Shown here in pieces: positions 20,711 through 33,289 of a stretch of DNA of 64,000 bases. The position numbers were made by a program, and so were the translations under genes. The stretch lies in assembly GCA_030407085.1 (NCBI GenBank), contig CM059583.1, forward strand, positions 20,744,001-20,808,000, read 5' to 3'. The DNA comes from Trichopria drosophilae. Taxonomy: Eukaryota > Arthropoda > Insecta > Hymenoptera > Diapriidae. The notes beneath the pieces were generated by a model, which searched no databases, was not told the DNA's origin, and was given only the letters and a program-made list of their open reading frames with translations. Position 1 is the first letter of the stretch. Each line of letters opens with the position of its first letter.

Positions 20711-21801
20711 TTTCTGGGGTATTAACTAAATAATGAATGATATTCTGTAACAAAAAAACCAAATAATTAAAGAATTTATGTTCAATTTTAGAAAACTTAA
20801 TGTATGCTTATAAAAATCAATATAAGTTACACGAGTCAGGTAACTCTCTAAATTCTTCTCTAATATGAGACATAATAAAGAACTAAATTACACTTTACTC
20901 TAATTACCTGATGGTTAATTGCTTCAAGTATTTATTTCCTGTCCTATCAAATCTAAAATGCCATATTTAACCTGAGGGGGATTTGATATTGCGACCTGTA
21001 CGACTCGAAAGTTTGGGTCCTGGAATGGTTCGAATTAGCATTAGTGAGAAGGACGAAGAATTTGAGAACCGTTAAGACAAACCCAAACGGCCAACGAAGA
21101 ATTGATGTGCGCGCCGCGCCATCACTGATGAAATACATTCAAGACCCTACGGTCGATACAAGAATTTCAAATAGTTTCAATGTGTTTGTATGTGTATAAA
21201 TGATCACTTTGCGATATGTCTTCATTAATACGCGTGAATAGGCGGCGAAAAGAAATAGCTCACCTCTTGACAGAAAAATTGAAAATCATTTGGAAAGCTG
21301 GAGGCAAATTTTTTGTTTGAATATATTTCCTCATTTTTCTCACGAAAAATTTTTAAAATATTTCTGTTATTTGAAACAAATATCATTATTGACTATTTTT
21401 GGTTGCAAAAGATACAAGAGTTTTTGGAACGTTATCTGTACATGGAAAGAAGGCAATCAAGTTGTATAAACACATTAGAACAAATATTATCATTTGGAGT
21501 AAATTTTAATTAAATTAAATATGTGAATTATTTTTTAAAACAAAAGAAATATTTACTCAAATTTTAAAAATATAATTTTAAGCGTATAAACAATTTAACT
21601 TAAGTATATTGTATCCAAGTAAAACTTATTTTATTTAGTAGAGAATATTATATTTCTTCTTAGCTAAATTTTTTATTTACACCAAAATTACGATTACGAA
21701 TTGAGAAGGAGATTCGTACGATTGTGTTTGGTTAGAAGTACTCTTGCTGGTTGACAATATTTCTATCGCTTGAAGTAAAAAGTAAAAAATTTATAGTTCT
21801 T
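20711..21801. other. A+T-rich stretch; short GC-rich patch near 21110
   Basis: A GCGCGCCGCGCC word at about 21110 is unusual here. The minus-strand frame over it and the plus-strand frame at 21313 are not gene-like. Confidence 0.4.
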
Positions 21802-21890
21802 CCGATTGCGAGAAAACTTACAAGCACGCCACACGGCGGTCAAATAAGTAACTTCATCTCTCACAGAACCCTAATTTATGACAAAGAAAG
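21802..21890 (+). repeat. Dispersed 75-bp repeat, copy 2 (CCGATTGCGA)
   Basis: Partner of 19926-20010, same orientation, 1876 bp downstream. Read in the shared frame, 15 of 24 residues are the same in the two copies. This is compatible with shared ancestry alone and does not prove coding function. Confidence 0.6.
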
Positions 21891-22062
21891 GAAGGTCACA
21901 ATCTTGACATTTAAACGAAACACTGTCGTTGTGTTAAAATAAGGTCTCCAATCTTATACGGAATGGAACATTTAATGTTACAAAAGTTATATTCACCTTA
22001 GTACTAGACAAAAATTGACTAACTTAGTTGAATTTATCGCCACGAGGTGCAGTGTACAGTAG

Positions 22063-22170
22063 CCCTGGTAGAAATTCGGTCTAAATATTAGCCAGTTTTT
22101 GGCAAACAGACTGTGTACTATCCAGTTTGTGAGCAATAAAATGTGGCCAGTTTTCTATACAAAATGTAAC
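22063..22170. repeat. CCTGGTAGAAATT / GCCAGTTTTT repeat
   Basis: CCTGGTAGAAATTCGG, AGCCAGTTTTTGGC, ATCCAGTTTGTGAGC and GGCCAGTTTTCTATAC are variants of one ~30-35-bp word. The first resembles the left end at 8347. Confidence 0.4.
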
Positions 22171-22957
22171 AAAATCATGGATTGTTTTCTATATCTTTTT
22201 AGATAAACTGCGGATAGTTTCTGCTCTGTTTCAGCAAAAAGGTACAGAATATTTAACACGGACAACCTAAATAGTTTTTTGTTATTGTGTAGATATTTCT
22301 TCTCAGAGTGATTATTATTAGAAACTTCGTTCAGCGTCTTTAATACGAGTATAATCGTAATCATCATTATCATCACTGCTATTGTTATTATTTTCGTTAA
22401 CATTTTCATCAGTTACTTTGTAGGTTTATATGCTTAACACTGTTATACAGGTTTTCTTTATAGTTTTCCTAAAATGCTTAATATAATTTAATCTTATTCT
22501 ATGGTCACTAGCGGCAGATAAAAATATAATGATAATTGGACTGTAAAGAGTGATGTTATTTCCAAACTTACACAATGTAGACGATCCACACTAGACGAAT
22601 ATTCCCGAGATACTGACTGTTGGCTTCTAATTTAATAACAAGGCACAATTTTTCCCCGAACGGCGGGAAATGTAAAGAAGAACAACCTTGAAACGAAAAC
22701 AACATACGTTATGGAATGTAAACACTTCACTATATTTGATATGCGACCCTCTACAATCCACATTTATTTCATATACATATTCTGAAAAATTTTGCTGAAT
22801 TAGACAGAAGTTTTGGACAAATTGTTGAGCAGTTTTGATTATATTTAATGATATCAATATAATACTTATTTTATGATTTGTGTCTAGTTATTGCCTTATA
22901 AAATAAGGATATACCTTCAGGATTCCATATCTTCCATTAAACAAAATAAAGGTTATA
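22171..22957. other. A+T-rich stretch, nothing definable
   Basis: ATCATCATTATCATCACTGC near 22364 is a short ATC-rich run. Two minus-strand frames here are not gene-like. Confidence 0.4.
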
Positions 22958-23145
22958 GGATGTAGGTCGAAATCATGACAATCAAAATCCCAAAAGACCA
23001 AAATTTCGAAGAAATGTGCATTATAATGCACAGGAAACTCGGTATTTCGAAAATTTGAGGAATAATATGAATAAAAATATGCTGGAGCCCTTTATTGGAT
23101 GTAGATTGAAATCACGAAAATCAAAATCCTGCAATGGCCAACGTT
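22958..23145 (+). repeat. Two-copy tandem repeat (139-bp offset)
   Basis: GGATGTAGGTCGAAATCATG..AATCAAAATCCC at 22958 recurs as GGATGTAGATTGAAATCACG..AATCAAAATCCT at 23097. The opposed frames at 23016 and 23021 arise from this repeat. Confidence 0.6.
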
Positions 23146-23639
23146 CTGACAGAGCTATTGGCTCCATCGTATTTTTATTCACTTTTCCCTCCAATTTAAC
23201 CACAGTTTTGAAACACCGTGTCTCCACTGTGTAATAATTTACTTTTCTTTTTTTATTTTTGTGATTTGGACCTAGACCCAAGGTTAACAATTTAAGATAA
23301 ATTATATTAACTGAGCAGGCGAAATAATGAGTTTCTTGGGATATGTTAAAATAAATGTTTCATTTCAATATGAATAGATTTGTTATAGTTCGAACCAATG
23401 CCGACATAACGATTTTCCGACTCGTTGAGCCGTTTTCGATAATATATCGACTTACAATTCAGCTGTAAATATTTGGTCCCGAAAGTTCTGGCTACGACGG
23501 GTCGGTTCCGGTTCGTTTCTACCCTTTCAGGTATCTCATTCAGATGAGCAATCTCGTTAATCGCATGGACAAATCAAGGAGTTCGAATCAGGTATATCTC
23601 TTAACCGCATTTAAATTAGGTCGTATATTAGCATTATGT

Positions 23640-23765
23640 ATATGAGTTAAAGAATTCTCATTCCGAAGATGGACAATGGAAACATTCCATCCTTCCAAAA
23701 ACGAGCATATATTAGAAATAAAAAATGTTCGAAATAGCGCCTGTGTTCCAGAGTGATGGTTATTT
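23640..23765 (+). repeat. GAAGATGG..GAAAC motif, copy 2
   Basis: TTCCGAAGATGGACAATGG then GAAACATTCC, comparable to 13575-13640. Retroelement-like by resemblance only. Confidence 0.3.
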
Positions 23766-24336
23766 TTTGTAAAAACATTTGATTAAATTATAATGATTGT
23801 CGTAACGTCTACTATTTGTGAATTAGTATACTAGTGCGTATAATTTTATTGCCGGAATTTCAAAATTGATCTTCATGATAAAGACGGGTTTATTGAAATA
23901 TATGTTGAATTGGATAATATCTCGTTCAATTTCAGTTTCTTTTCATCGGAAGAGAATGTCTTAATTAATGTTGAATCATGTGCATTACCATAAATTCGTA
24001 ATAAATAAACGTGTACAGTCAAATTATTAAATTATAATTTATTCACAAATAACAACGCTGTCAATGAAGTGTAATAATAATTATATTTCAATATTTATAA
24101 AGTATGCAATATTTACAATAACCAATAATAAATACAGAAACGATTAAGACTATCGGAATATTAAAGTGCAAACATAAATGAGGTACCTAACAATTTAATT
24201 TGGAGGTTATGTTATAAAATTGTCCATTTTAGGTTAATTAACACTATTTCTTGATAATTTATGAAGTAATATAATTATATAATACCCAGCAAAAAGAATT
24301 CCTGAAAACGATTTCAAATACCCGATTTCTTTTTTG
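23766..24336. other. A+T-rich stretch, nothing definable
   Basis: No repeats or frames of note. Confidence 0.4.
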
Positions 24337-24629
24337 TTATAATTCGACATGTATTCCTGCGGTGATTTTTTTCAACAGATGGCGTTCGGATCAATTCGTT
24401 TCGTTACGTTTTCGTTTGCGGTAAGAATACGAATGTTCTAGTTTAAATTATGGAAATGCAGAAAGTCGGGAATATATTCAAATATATAAATGTTTGAACA
24501 AAATAAAAAATACGGTGATTATGCAGTTATGGTAACAACTTTAAAAAAGTTGTCAACTTGGGAGCCATTGTTATAATTGAATAATTCGATAGAATGCGTT
24601 CCTGGTGACTTTCGTCAACAGATGGCGCT
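24337..24629 (+). repeat. Direct duplication around CAACAGATGGCG
   Basis: GTTATAATTCGACATGTATT then TTTTCAACAGATGGCGTTCG (24337-24391) is echoed by GTTATAATTGAATAATTCG then TTTCGTCAACAGATGGCGCT (24567-24629), about 240 bp apart. Both are followed by GTAATTG/CAATTCG and CGT-rich words. Confidence 0.5.
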
Positions 24630-25129
24630 GGAAGTAATTGAAAACGTGTTCCAATGTGTAGTGTGTCAAAAATGGCGATGATGTTCTGGAATAAGTTACT
24701 GAATACGTTTCGTTTGATGTTTGATGAGATATTAAAGGTAATATTGCACGAAATAGACCAAAATAAATTATCTTTTTCTTTGTTATTTTCAACACAATTT
24801 TAACACACATGTATCAGTAATTCTATAGGTACTTTTTTTTCGGTGTGGTAATAGTACTGACACAACCGGCACAACTTTCAATAAAACATCATTCCATTTT
24901 TCGCGTGGTTGTGCGCAACAGAAAACCTGCTCGGAACTCCTTTCGCTGACTATCGCGTCGTTACTGAGCCTATTACGACCTACACGGTCGTTATTGTTTT
25001 TGTTTATTCTTACTAACCGCCTCAGCTAAGATTGCATTTCTCATTCAACTTACGTCTTCGCAGCGAACAAAATTCATTTTTATAATGACCATTATTTGAC
25101 GTTATAAGTTTACTAAACATATTTTTTAT

Positions 25130-25930
25130 GTCACAGCTAGATTCAGCATTTTCCAGACTGCTGATTATGATTCTGAGCTTCAGCTTTCCAAAATTCAAAA
25201 TGGCGGATCAAATATGGCGGATAAATTTTCGTTACATATAAGCGTTTTCTTAGTTGGGTTTTCGACATTCGAGATTCAATATTTTCCACCAATTTTCATT
25301 TTTTCAGTTGTACTTATTTTTATATTGTAAGTTCATCGCAGTGACATATTGGATTATGTAAAATTACTCATAATTAATTATTGTTGTCTGAAAATGTTGA
25401 CACTGACAATTTATTATAAGAAAATTTAATTTTTCAATTTATATAAAATGTGCTACATAGGTTCTTCTCGATGGTTTATCGATTAATTTCTTTGGTATTT
25501 GCTAGGAAAGCGTCTATTATAATTAGAATTGCTTCTACAGAGCCGAATTTTGGAAATGTTGTACAGTGAGTTTTAATTTACGCTTTTTCAGTGAAACTTC
25601 CCACATTACTGTCGGTCCACTTTAGATCCCCCTTAACCCATTCTCGCATACGGCGGATCCAGTGGTGCGATTTTGGACACACACGATTTCAACCGATAGA
25701 ATCAAACGTTTTCTTTACGGAAATTATGTGCCCCGTGGTTTAAGGGTCGCTGATCACGAATCCGAAGTCAGAACAAATAATGTTTTTCAACGAACCAGTT
25801 AGACAAATCAACCTTTCAAACGTTCGATATAAGCGAAAGTTGGTTTCCGCAAGTTCTTGGGGTTTCTGATCACGAATTTCATGTCAGAATTGCAAAATTC
25901 AAAATGGCTGATTCCAAGTGGTGTACTTGA
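25130..25930 (+). repeat. AATCAGCGACC/AAAATGGCGGATC family, several degraded units
   Basis: AAAATTCAAAATGGCGGATC then AATATGGCGG at about 25191-25217; GCATACGGCGGATCC at about 25647; GGGTCGCTGATCACGAATCC at 25743; GGTTTCTGATCACGAATTTC at 25860; AAAATTCAAAATGGCTGATT at 25895. Copy 2 of the CGATTAATTTCTTTG repeat lies at 25472-25570. Units are spaced irregularly. Confidence 0.6.
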
Positions 25931-27179
25931 AGTAGCTAACGTTTATGACATCAATCATAATAATATTATATAAAATTTTGGAGTCATTTATCACGAAACT
26001 GTTATCTAATTGTGAAATTCATTACGAATAATAATAATAATAATTATTATATCCAAAAACGTCTGTGAAAGGTATATGCTTGTTATGATTTTAGTCGAAA
26101 CCCGACCCACTCTTGTAAAGAGTGAATTTTTATTTTATTTGTTATTTCTTTTTCATGATACATATCGAAACAATTTTTGCATAAATATAAACGTTGCATT
26201 GTTTATTTTATTTATTTATCTGTTCATATACGGGTCAATTGGTCCATCACAAAGTTGGGAAAATCGTTCGCAAAATTTCCTGATCCTAGTCTTCCATCCG
26301 TCATTTACACGTGTTCTTTTCAAGGAACTTCTAATCTACGCATGATTATCGCTAGTACTGTGAAATTTATCACAAAAATCAGGGCACATAAAATTATAAA
26401 ACAAAAATATTTGAAAAATAAACATATTAGGCATAAAAATAGATCGCGTTAGCATAGTCTTTGTGATATTAAAAAAATTGACAATATGATAGAAAACTTA
26501 TTTTTCTCTGTAAGTATGATTCGTAAATTGTCAAAATATTTACATAAATTTTGCCATTTTCTGAAAGGAAGTAACATGACAAATAGAATGTTTACTTTCG
26601 AATAATTACGATCAGGTTCCCCTATTGTAACTATCCTGAATCGATACGCGATTATAGAGACTCCTGTCATGCAAAGATTTCACGTTTCAAAACTACCTTG
26701 ACCAAACTTAACTTCCTATTTTGTCATTGATTGAGTTGAGTTATTGTTAAAGGGGTTTGAAAGTCTACTGAAAAATGATTCGTGTTTTCCTAGATTCTGT
26801 TGTTACCAAACAAGAGGCCAGTTTATAATTTTTTGAAAAACAATAAATTAGATATTTTCTTACATTAAACGCGTCGTCGTATATTTGGGTAGTCCGAATA
26901 TTGTGATTGCTTTGTTAGCTTGCTATTTCAGCAGCACTCTTTGGGCATGTCTAAAAACTACACCAAGAAAATAGCGAAATGTATTTCTAATAGCTTTCTG
27001 CGATTACTGCACGACATAGGATTGTATAAAATCCAGTATGTTTGTAATTTCTGTAAAATTGCAGTTACATAAGTTTTTTTTGTGAAAATTGTCTAAAACT
27101 ACTGTATTTCGAAGTTAAAAAAAAGTAAATATTTCACAGGACCGCTGCTAAAATTTCAGCAAAGCTGAAAGACCGCAAC
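25931..27179. other. A+T-rich stretch with an (AAT)n microsatellite
   Basis: AATAATAATAATAATAATTA near 26028-26050 forms a small self-complementary run. The rest shows no element ends or gene-like frames. Confidence 0.4.
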
Positions 27180-27900
27180 GCTGCGAAGAACTGAACTTTT
27201 CATAATTTGCGACGAAGAACTTTTGACAATCTTGCCACGAAGAATCAGACATTTCAAGATTTTCTACAGCGATTCCTCATAGCGTTGCGACGTTTGAAAT
27301 GCCCAGTTCTTCGTCGCATACTACGAAATGGCCAGTTTTTCGTCGCAAACATTGAAATCGTCCGGGTTTTCACCGTAACGGCCGAAATTCTGCATCCCAA
27401 AACCGAGTTGTCCGGTTTCTCGCCTCACGTGCGAGACGTCCGGTTCTTCGTACCAACCATTGATATAATAAATCTGTATAGAAAATATTGAAATGTGCTG
27501 TTCTTCGGGGCAACATTATCAAATGTCGGGTTCTTCGTCGCAAATTCTGTAATAAACGGTTCTTCGCCACAAATTCTAAAATGTCCGGTCCCGAAAATTT
27601 CGGTAGTTACGACGAAAAACTGGACGCTTTCACTATTTGCGACGAAAAACCGACCATTTCGTGGTGTGCGACGAAGAACGGGGCATTTCAGACGTTGCTA
27701 GGATATGAGAAATCCCTACAGAAAATCCTGAAACGTGTAATTTTTCGCGGCAAAATTATCAAAAGTTCATTGTCGCAAATTCTGAAATGTCCGGTTCTTC
27801 GTCGCAAAACTTTCCAAATGTTCGGTTCTTCGCACCCGCCATCAATATAAAAAATCGCTCTAGAAAATATTTAAATGCCCGTTTCTTCGCTGCTACAAAA
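27180..27900. repeat. Fold-back repeat built from 'TTCTTCGTCGCAAA' units
   Basis: The left arm (27180-27385) is the reverse complement of the right arm (27600-27805): GCGACGAAGAACT, CATTTCAAACGTCGCAACG versus CATTTCAGACGTTGCTAGG, and GGCAAGATTGTCAAAAGTT versus GGCAAAATTATCAAAAGTT when aligned. Both arms and the spacer consist of degenerate ~30-35-bp units with TTCTTCGTCGC or its complement. The segment at 13044-13345 is a third copy. Frames of up to 120 codons run through because the unit rarely contains stops; I reject them as genes. Confidence 0.8.
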
Positions 27901-28121
27901 GTCTTGGTACCAGCCATCGAAATAATCGTGAAAAAAGGCACATAAGTGTAAATAAGCGAAAAACAAGGAGAGTTGTGGTAACCTGCAAGTCTCTCCCCTA
28001 TTACTAAGTTCAAGTTCTCTAATACTTTCGATACATATAACCGTATTATATCACGTTTTGTACCGTACAAAATATAACAGGTTAACTAGACAATGGAAGG
28101 AGAAATCCTTATAACGTCCTA

Positions 28122-28320
28122 CAGTCACACCTCGTTTATTCGACACTTTGCTGATTCGACAACCTCGCTTTGTTGACAATGCCGGGCCTCGGTAGTTCGG
28201 CAGTGGGCGGAGACTTCTTCCCTCCAATGTCTCTGCTGCGCAGTACATACATGCTCATATAAAAAAAAATTTGCACATCACAATGGACGTGGTTAATGTC
28301 GATCTAGGGAGGTCGTACTG
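28122..28320. mobile_element. Pogo/Tigger-like MITE (199 bp)
   Basis: Left CAGTCACACCTCGTTTATTC; right, reverse-complemented, CAGTACGACCTCCCTAGATC. TA flanks both ends (28120-28121, 28321-28322). The subterminal word ATTCGACA/ATTCGACAA/GTTGACAA is repeated three times at the left. The interior is GC-rich. No frame. Confidence 0.75.
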
Positions 28321-29689
28321 TAATTGTCTTTCATTTCAGTATCTGCATTTTCTGCATTTTCTGCAGCATATTGTTAAATTCTTTTAAAATATTATAGTTT
28401 TTGAGTGAGCATAACGTCCTGACACTGATGATGTTCAATGCCGTGGAAAACATAGTTTAATGTTTGATTATTTACAAATGTCATGCGAACATTTATGATC
28501 GAATTTAAAGAAAAGTGTATTAATCAGCAGTCGATTTATATCAGTCAATTTTTACATTTTAAGCACTGGTCTTCTCTAACTTTCTTGGAGTTAGAGATCA
28601 TGGAATGAAAATTCACTCATACCCAAAATCTTAAACTTTAAAAGTTGGCTCAATCATTATAGTGACTAAATTTTAACTTCATGTAAAAACTTTACAGTTT
28701 ACATGTACATCAACAGCAAAAGTTATTATATTTTGTTCGACTATGAAAATTGATGCAAATTGGAGCAGGATTTTTTGTTACACGGAAATCTACTAGTACT
28801 TTTTTATAATGAAGATTTAGTGAAAGAGCAACAAGGTAGATTCCGAGAAAAGACTGTGATGCAGTTGTAAATGAAATACACAAAGGGACGGCGCAACGGT
28901 AATCTATACATCTACTACCTGTATGGTAATGCAGAATGCGGAACGCTTATATTATCATGCCATACAATCACCGAAATTTATTTCTGGGTACTTTTCTTAA
29001 ATCCGTGTTACTGCTTTATACGAAATACGATCTAGCTTCGAACCGAACCTGATTGGTCACTCTATCCAGAATTTTTCTGAAAATGATGCAAATGAAAGTG
29101 TGTTGATATTCTAAGATGAATTTTGTAATTAACAAAATGTCTTTTAATTTTATTTTTCATAAATATCCGAAAAGCTAGTCAGGTTTTGTAATATATATTA
29201 AATTTGTGATTATTTACTACAGTGGCTCCATGATCATACACTACTAAAAGTTCAAGAAAGCGAATTTTCAAATCCGTAAAATGTGTCATTTCTTCGATTT
29301 TTTCACAACTTCGAAAAAACTCAGAGGATATCTTTTAAAATAGGAATAATGCTTTCGATTGGTGCACTCAGGTTTACGTTATTTTTTAACTTTATTATTT
29401 CGAAAATTTTTCAAATTTTTTCTTCCGACTTGTGTCTTTTAGTAGTACGCTGTCACTTTGTAGTTAAGACATTCAAATCAGTATTTTTTCTATTTTTTTT
29501 GTTTATTAATAACGAAATATGATATGCAAATTAATTGTTTATTGTTTAGGATGTATAAATAAACAAATATGACAAAACCCGTTTCTTTCGGAAAAGCACA
29601 TTATTGAAGCTATTTTAACAAATTACTTTCTTTCAGTAATATTGTCTGAAATGAGTTTTTTTTATATTTAAATTAAGACCAATTTACGA
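28321..29689. other. A+T-rich stretch, faint AGTGAAA trace
   Basis: CTTGGAGTTAGAGATCATGG and GAATGAAAATTCACTC near 28587-28618 may be an eroded AGTGAAA-family copy. Nothing else is definable. Confidence 0.35.
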
Positions 29690-30070
29690 AATTAAGAATG
29701 GCGAATCAATTTGGCCGTCATCAGAAAACAAAAAAGTTGAAGTAAAATCGGGTTTCGGAGATTATCAAAGTCGCTGATTAGGAATCCGATCAAATTGTAT
29801 AAATTGGCGTAATTTGGTAAAACGGTGTATTTTTGCAGAAAAATTAAAAAAACTGCCCAAAACCTGAAAAAAAAGTAATGCAAGGTAAACACTGCACATT
29901 GTATTCTGATAAATTTTTGCAGGCAAAATTTGAATCCGAAGTCGGAATTGTCAAATTGTATCAAATTTTGGAAAAAAAAAAATGAAAAAACTGCCCAAAA
30001 ACTGTTAAAACACTCTGCAATAATATATTTTTAAGTATTTTCTTCCGTGTAATCCGAATACAAAGTCGGA
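29690..30070. repeat. AATCCGAAGTCGG-family repeat, ~140-bp tandem units
   Basis: AGTCGCTGATTAGGAATCCG (29770), AATCCGAAGTCGGAATTG (29932) and AATCCGAATACAAAGTCGG (30052) mark successive units; AAAAACTGCCCAAAACCTG (29849) and AAAAACTGCCCAAAAACTG (29986) mark the second half of two of them. Confidence 0.6.
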
Positions 30071-31037
30071 AAAGCCAGTTTTTGAGCATTTTTTGGTGCG
30101 TTTTTCTAAACAATTTAGGCCAATCTGTTAATTCAGTAGCCAAAAAATGGGAATACTTTTGAGAAAAAATATTTTTGAGAAAAATTCGTATCGACTTTTT
30201 TCAAAAAACGAATTGGAACGACTTGATTTGTAGTATTTAGAAAAAATAGACAGTGGATTTTGATAACGATGCTCACTGGCTAAAGGAAAGTCTCTAATAA
30301 AACTTTTTTTTACAACTTTGAAAACAAACGTAAATCATATTTACAGATGTATATTTAAGAAACTGTTAAAAAAATGAAGAAATTGTTTTCGGTAATATTT
30401 GTATTTTGTTTTCGTACATGGATGGTCAAATTTTTCTACGATGTTATCTGTAGATGATTGATGCTGAGCTTGCTCGTTTCAGAGCTGATACTGGAAGAGT
30501 TAGCCTAAGGGCAGTGGACAATAAAATGCCATTAAAATTTTTGAAAATTCCTCTTATGGGGACTTGAAACCCTCGCTACAGTAATTCAGTAGATCTTGAT
30601 TATATTCTGTGTGTACTGCTTAACATTTCTTTTCTAAAAAGGGCTGCGGGAGTATTCGTCGATAACATCTTGTCCCTGAAAACTTATCATAAAAATATAA
30701 TTTACTGTATATTCATACGTTTATGAAGTAATTGCTTATGAGCACAATGTTTACAAAATTATATAGATTATTGTTATGTTCATGGTACTAAATTTTGAAA
30801 ACTTTCTGTTTTAGTTACATGCATGGTATACCTTTCCAGTATATTTTATTCCGTTGATTTACTTTTAGCTCAATTTGACTTTTAATGTTATTAATGGAAG
30901 TTTCCGAAATTTAAGTGGATTTGACCAAAATCGTAGTAAAAAAATTAATCGTCCGAATATCGTATGAGACACCCAAAATTAATCAAAGTATCCCAAAATT
31001 TAGTAGTATCCCGAAATTTTTTAAGGTCTTGGGTTAT
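30071..31037. other. A+T-rich stretch, nothing definable
   Basis: Near 30975-31015, CCCAAAATTAATC, CCCAAAATTTAG and CCCGAAATTTTT form a short degenerate run. No gene-like frame. Confidence 0.4.
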
Positions 31038-31039
31038 TA

Positions 31040-32004
31040 CACTGAGAAAACATCCATAGTTAAATTGACTATATTACATAGTTGGAAAAATATAGTTAAA
31101 ACTACTATAAAAAATAGTTAAATTTACCACTTTCATAGTCGATTTTACTATAATTTTGTTACACCAACTATCTCCTCATAGTTAAAAAAATCAACTGTAT
31201 GGAATGCTTTAAATAAATATGACAAATATAGTTAAATAACTATAATCTAGTGTAGTCTTCATTTAACACTATGTCTCGTAGTAAATCTTTATATTTACTA
31301 CTATTCATAGTTGAAGGTTGTATTTACTATAAATCCATAGTAAAGACTGCTGGTCTCAATGTGTTTTGATGCCGCTAGGTGGCGACGCGGCGTTCGCAGC
31401 TTTTTTTCTTCGAGCCCGTGGCTCCCGTTATTGAAGTGGATTTTCATTTTGTCATCAGAAGGACCGTCGGATGTCAAGATATGATAATACATAATGCATG
31501 TCGTATACGGACGTATATTTATAGACTAGTTAGGCGACGTTGAAATTTGTGTGTATAATGGTATTGCATAATACATTTTTTAACTGGCAAGAGTGTGACA
31601 TTCATAAACTTAGTGCAGTATTGATTTTTTGTTTTTCTCTTTGTTTCCTTGTTTATCTTAAATGAAGAACGAAGGGAGAAAAGTGGACTTTTCATATGCT
31701 ATGATATATATATATATATAGTTTACAAATATTTTTAAAAAGTAAATATTGGCTCCTTTCCATATTTTTTATGACAATTTCTTATACAATTTCGCTCAAT
31801 GAAGGTAGTAATTTTCTGAAATGACTATTTCAAAATAGTTGAGTTTATTTATCTATTATAATAAGTAGCATTTTAAATCACGAAATAATAGTTAAACTTT
31901 ACTATTTCAAAATAGTTATTTTAACTATTACCATGCCTAGTCCTCGTTTCACACTATGATTCATAGTAAAAAATGGACATTTCAACTACTTTTTTTTCTG
32001 AATG
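31040..32004. mobile_element. Group-B element, 965 bp, with TAGTTAAA-rich arms
   Basis: Left end CACTGAGAAAACATCCATAG; the reverse-complemented right end CATTCAGAAAAAAAAGTAGT, continuing with ATCATAGTGT-like words. TA precedes the left end. Both arms are packed with ATAGTTAAA/TTTACTAT words (over ten). The middle contains a GC-rich insert (GCCGCTAGGTGGCGACGCGG near 31372) and an (AT)n run at 31706-31720. No transposase frame. Confidence 0.6.
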
Positions 32005-32449
32005 AGGAATTCTCAAAAACTATCTAATGTGTCACTTCTAGGTTTTGAACTGTAGATGTCTCTTTACTCAACGAAAAATCACGATACGGAGCATCTCCAA
32101 AAACTACATATTGGGGATCATTTAGCCATCGAATCGCGTGAAGAGGAATATTCAGAAAACAAAAAACTCGAGGAATCCTTATAAATATAAACTACTGTTC
32201 CAGACATCTTGATATATCGAAAACGACAGTGGCACACCTTGATACTCGAATTCCCTGCAGAATTTTGAACTTTTAATAAATTTATATCATATGTATAGAT
32301 TATTATTGAAATGTGTCGTTAATGTCAACATTTTATAGTTTTCTCAGCTTCAGAACATTTCATTACTTTTGCGCAGTCAATATTTTTTTCTGTTATTATG
32401 ACAGATTTGTAAAATGTGTAAAAATGTTTTTATCAAAGAATCTATCAAA

Positions 32450-32650
32450 GAAACCATCGTCGAAATAAGACGAAACCGGGTACTAGGGGTTTCGGGGTTG
32501 TTTATTCCGAATCTAACCTTAAACTTCGTAAATTCATAATGGCGCATTCAAGATGACCGACCGAAATGTGCAAAATTCCTTGATCGAGGGAAAACTGGGT
32601 ACTCAGGGGGTTTTCGGAGGTTATTGTGCAAATTCATTGTTCATATTTCA
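32450..32650. repeat. AAAATGGCGGATC-family repeat
   Basis: GAAACCGGGTACTAGGGGTT then TTATTCCGAATC and TTCATAATGGCGCATTC; a second GAAAACTGGGTACTCAGGGG follows about 110 bp later. Confidence 0.5.
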
Positions 32651-33289
32651 TAGTTCGGATACCGAAACGACGGACAAACCTATGTACCCATTTTCATCTC
32701 AAGCAAGTTTTGCATTTTACAAATTTTGATAGTTAGTGGAACTATTAAAAATTATTTGCAGTAACAAACATTGATTTTTTTACTGTTTTTGTCGTTGCAA
32801 TTACCACTTTTGTGCTAACTACTTTTAGCGTATATATATTTCGTCTAAGACGTTACAATTATGTTTATTTTGGTATATTTGAAATGCATAATAGTTTAAA
32901 AATACGTCTGAGACTAGACTCTAAAAAGTGGATATATTATGCATTGAGTTCAAGCATATTCTATTGTTCGTACCAGTTTTCCGTGCATATTGAATGCTTT
33001 ATTTCAGCTTATTTGTGGCGTGGAAAATTTGTGAATAGCATACGTAAATAAATATTTCATTTTTGCGAGTATATATTTTTTCCGAGTTCAATTACCATTT
33101 ATTTATTTTAAAATGTTATTATTAATAGTCTCTTTGAAATCAGGAAAAAATGTGTATATTTTGTGTCCATCCGAAAGAAATTTTTAAATTGATTTAAATT
33201 GAAACGTATTTTAAACATTGTGAATTTTGTATGACTTTTTATACTCCAAATATATAGAATTCTTAAATTCGTCAAAGGTGTCGGTCGAT

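Noticed and set aside
23016..23290. Opposed frames of 72 and 89 codons
   Set aside because: They overlap on opposite strands across a tandem repeat.
23500..23600. tRNA-like B box (GTTCGAATC)
   Set aside because: No matching A box, acceptor stem or anticodon stem can be folded around it.
27207..27850. Overlapping frames of 94, 120 and 68 codons
   Set aside because: They run through the CGACGAAGAA repeat, are open in several frames at once, and translate to the same short repeated peptide words.
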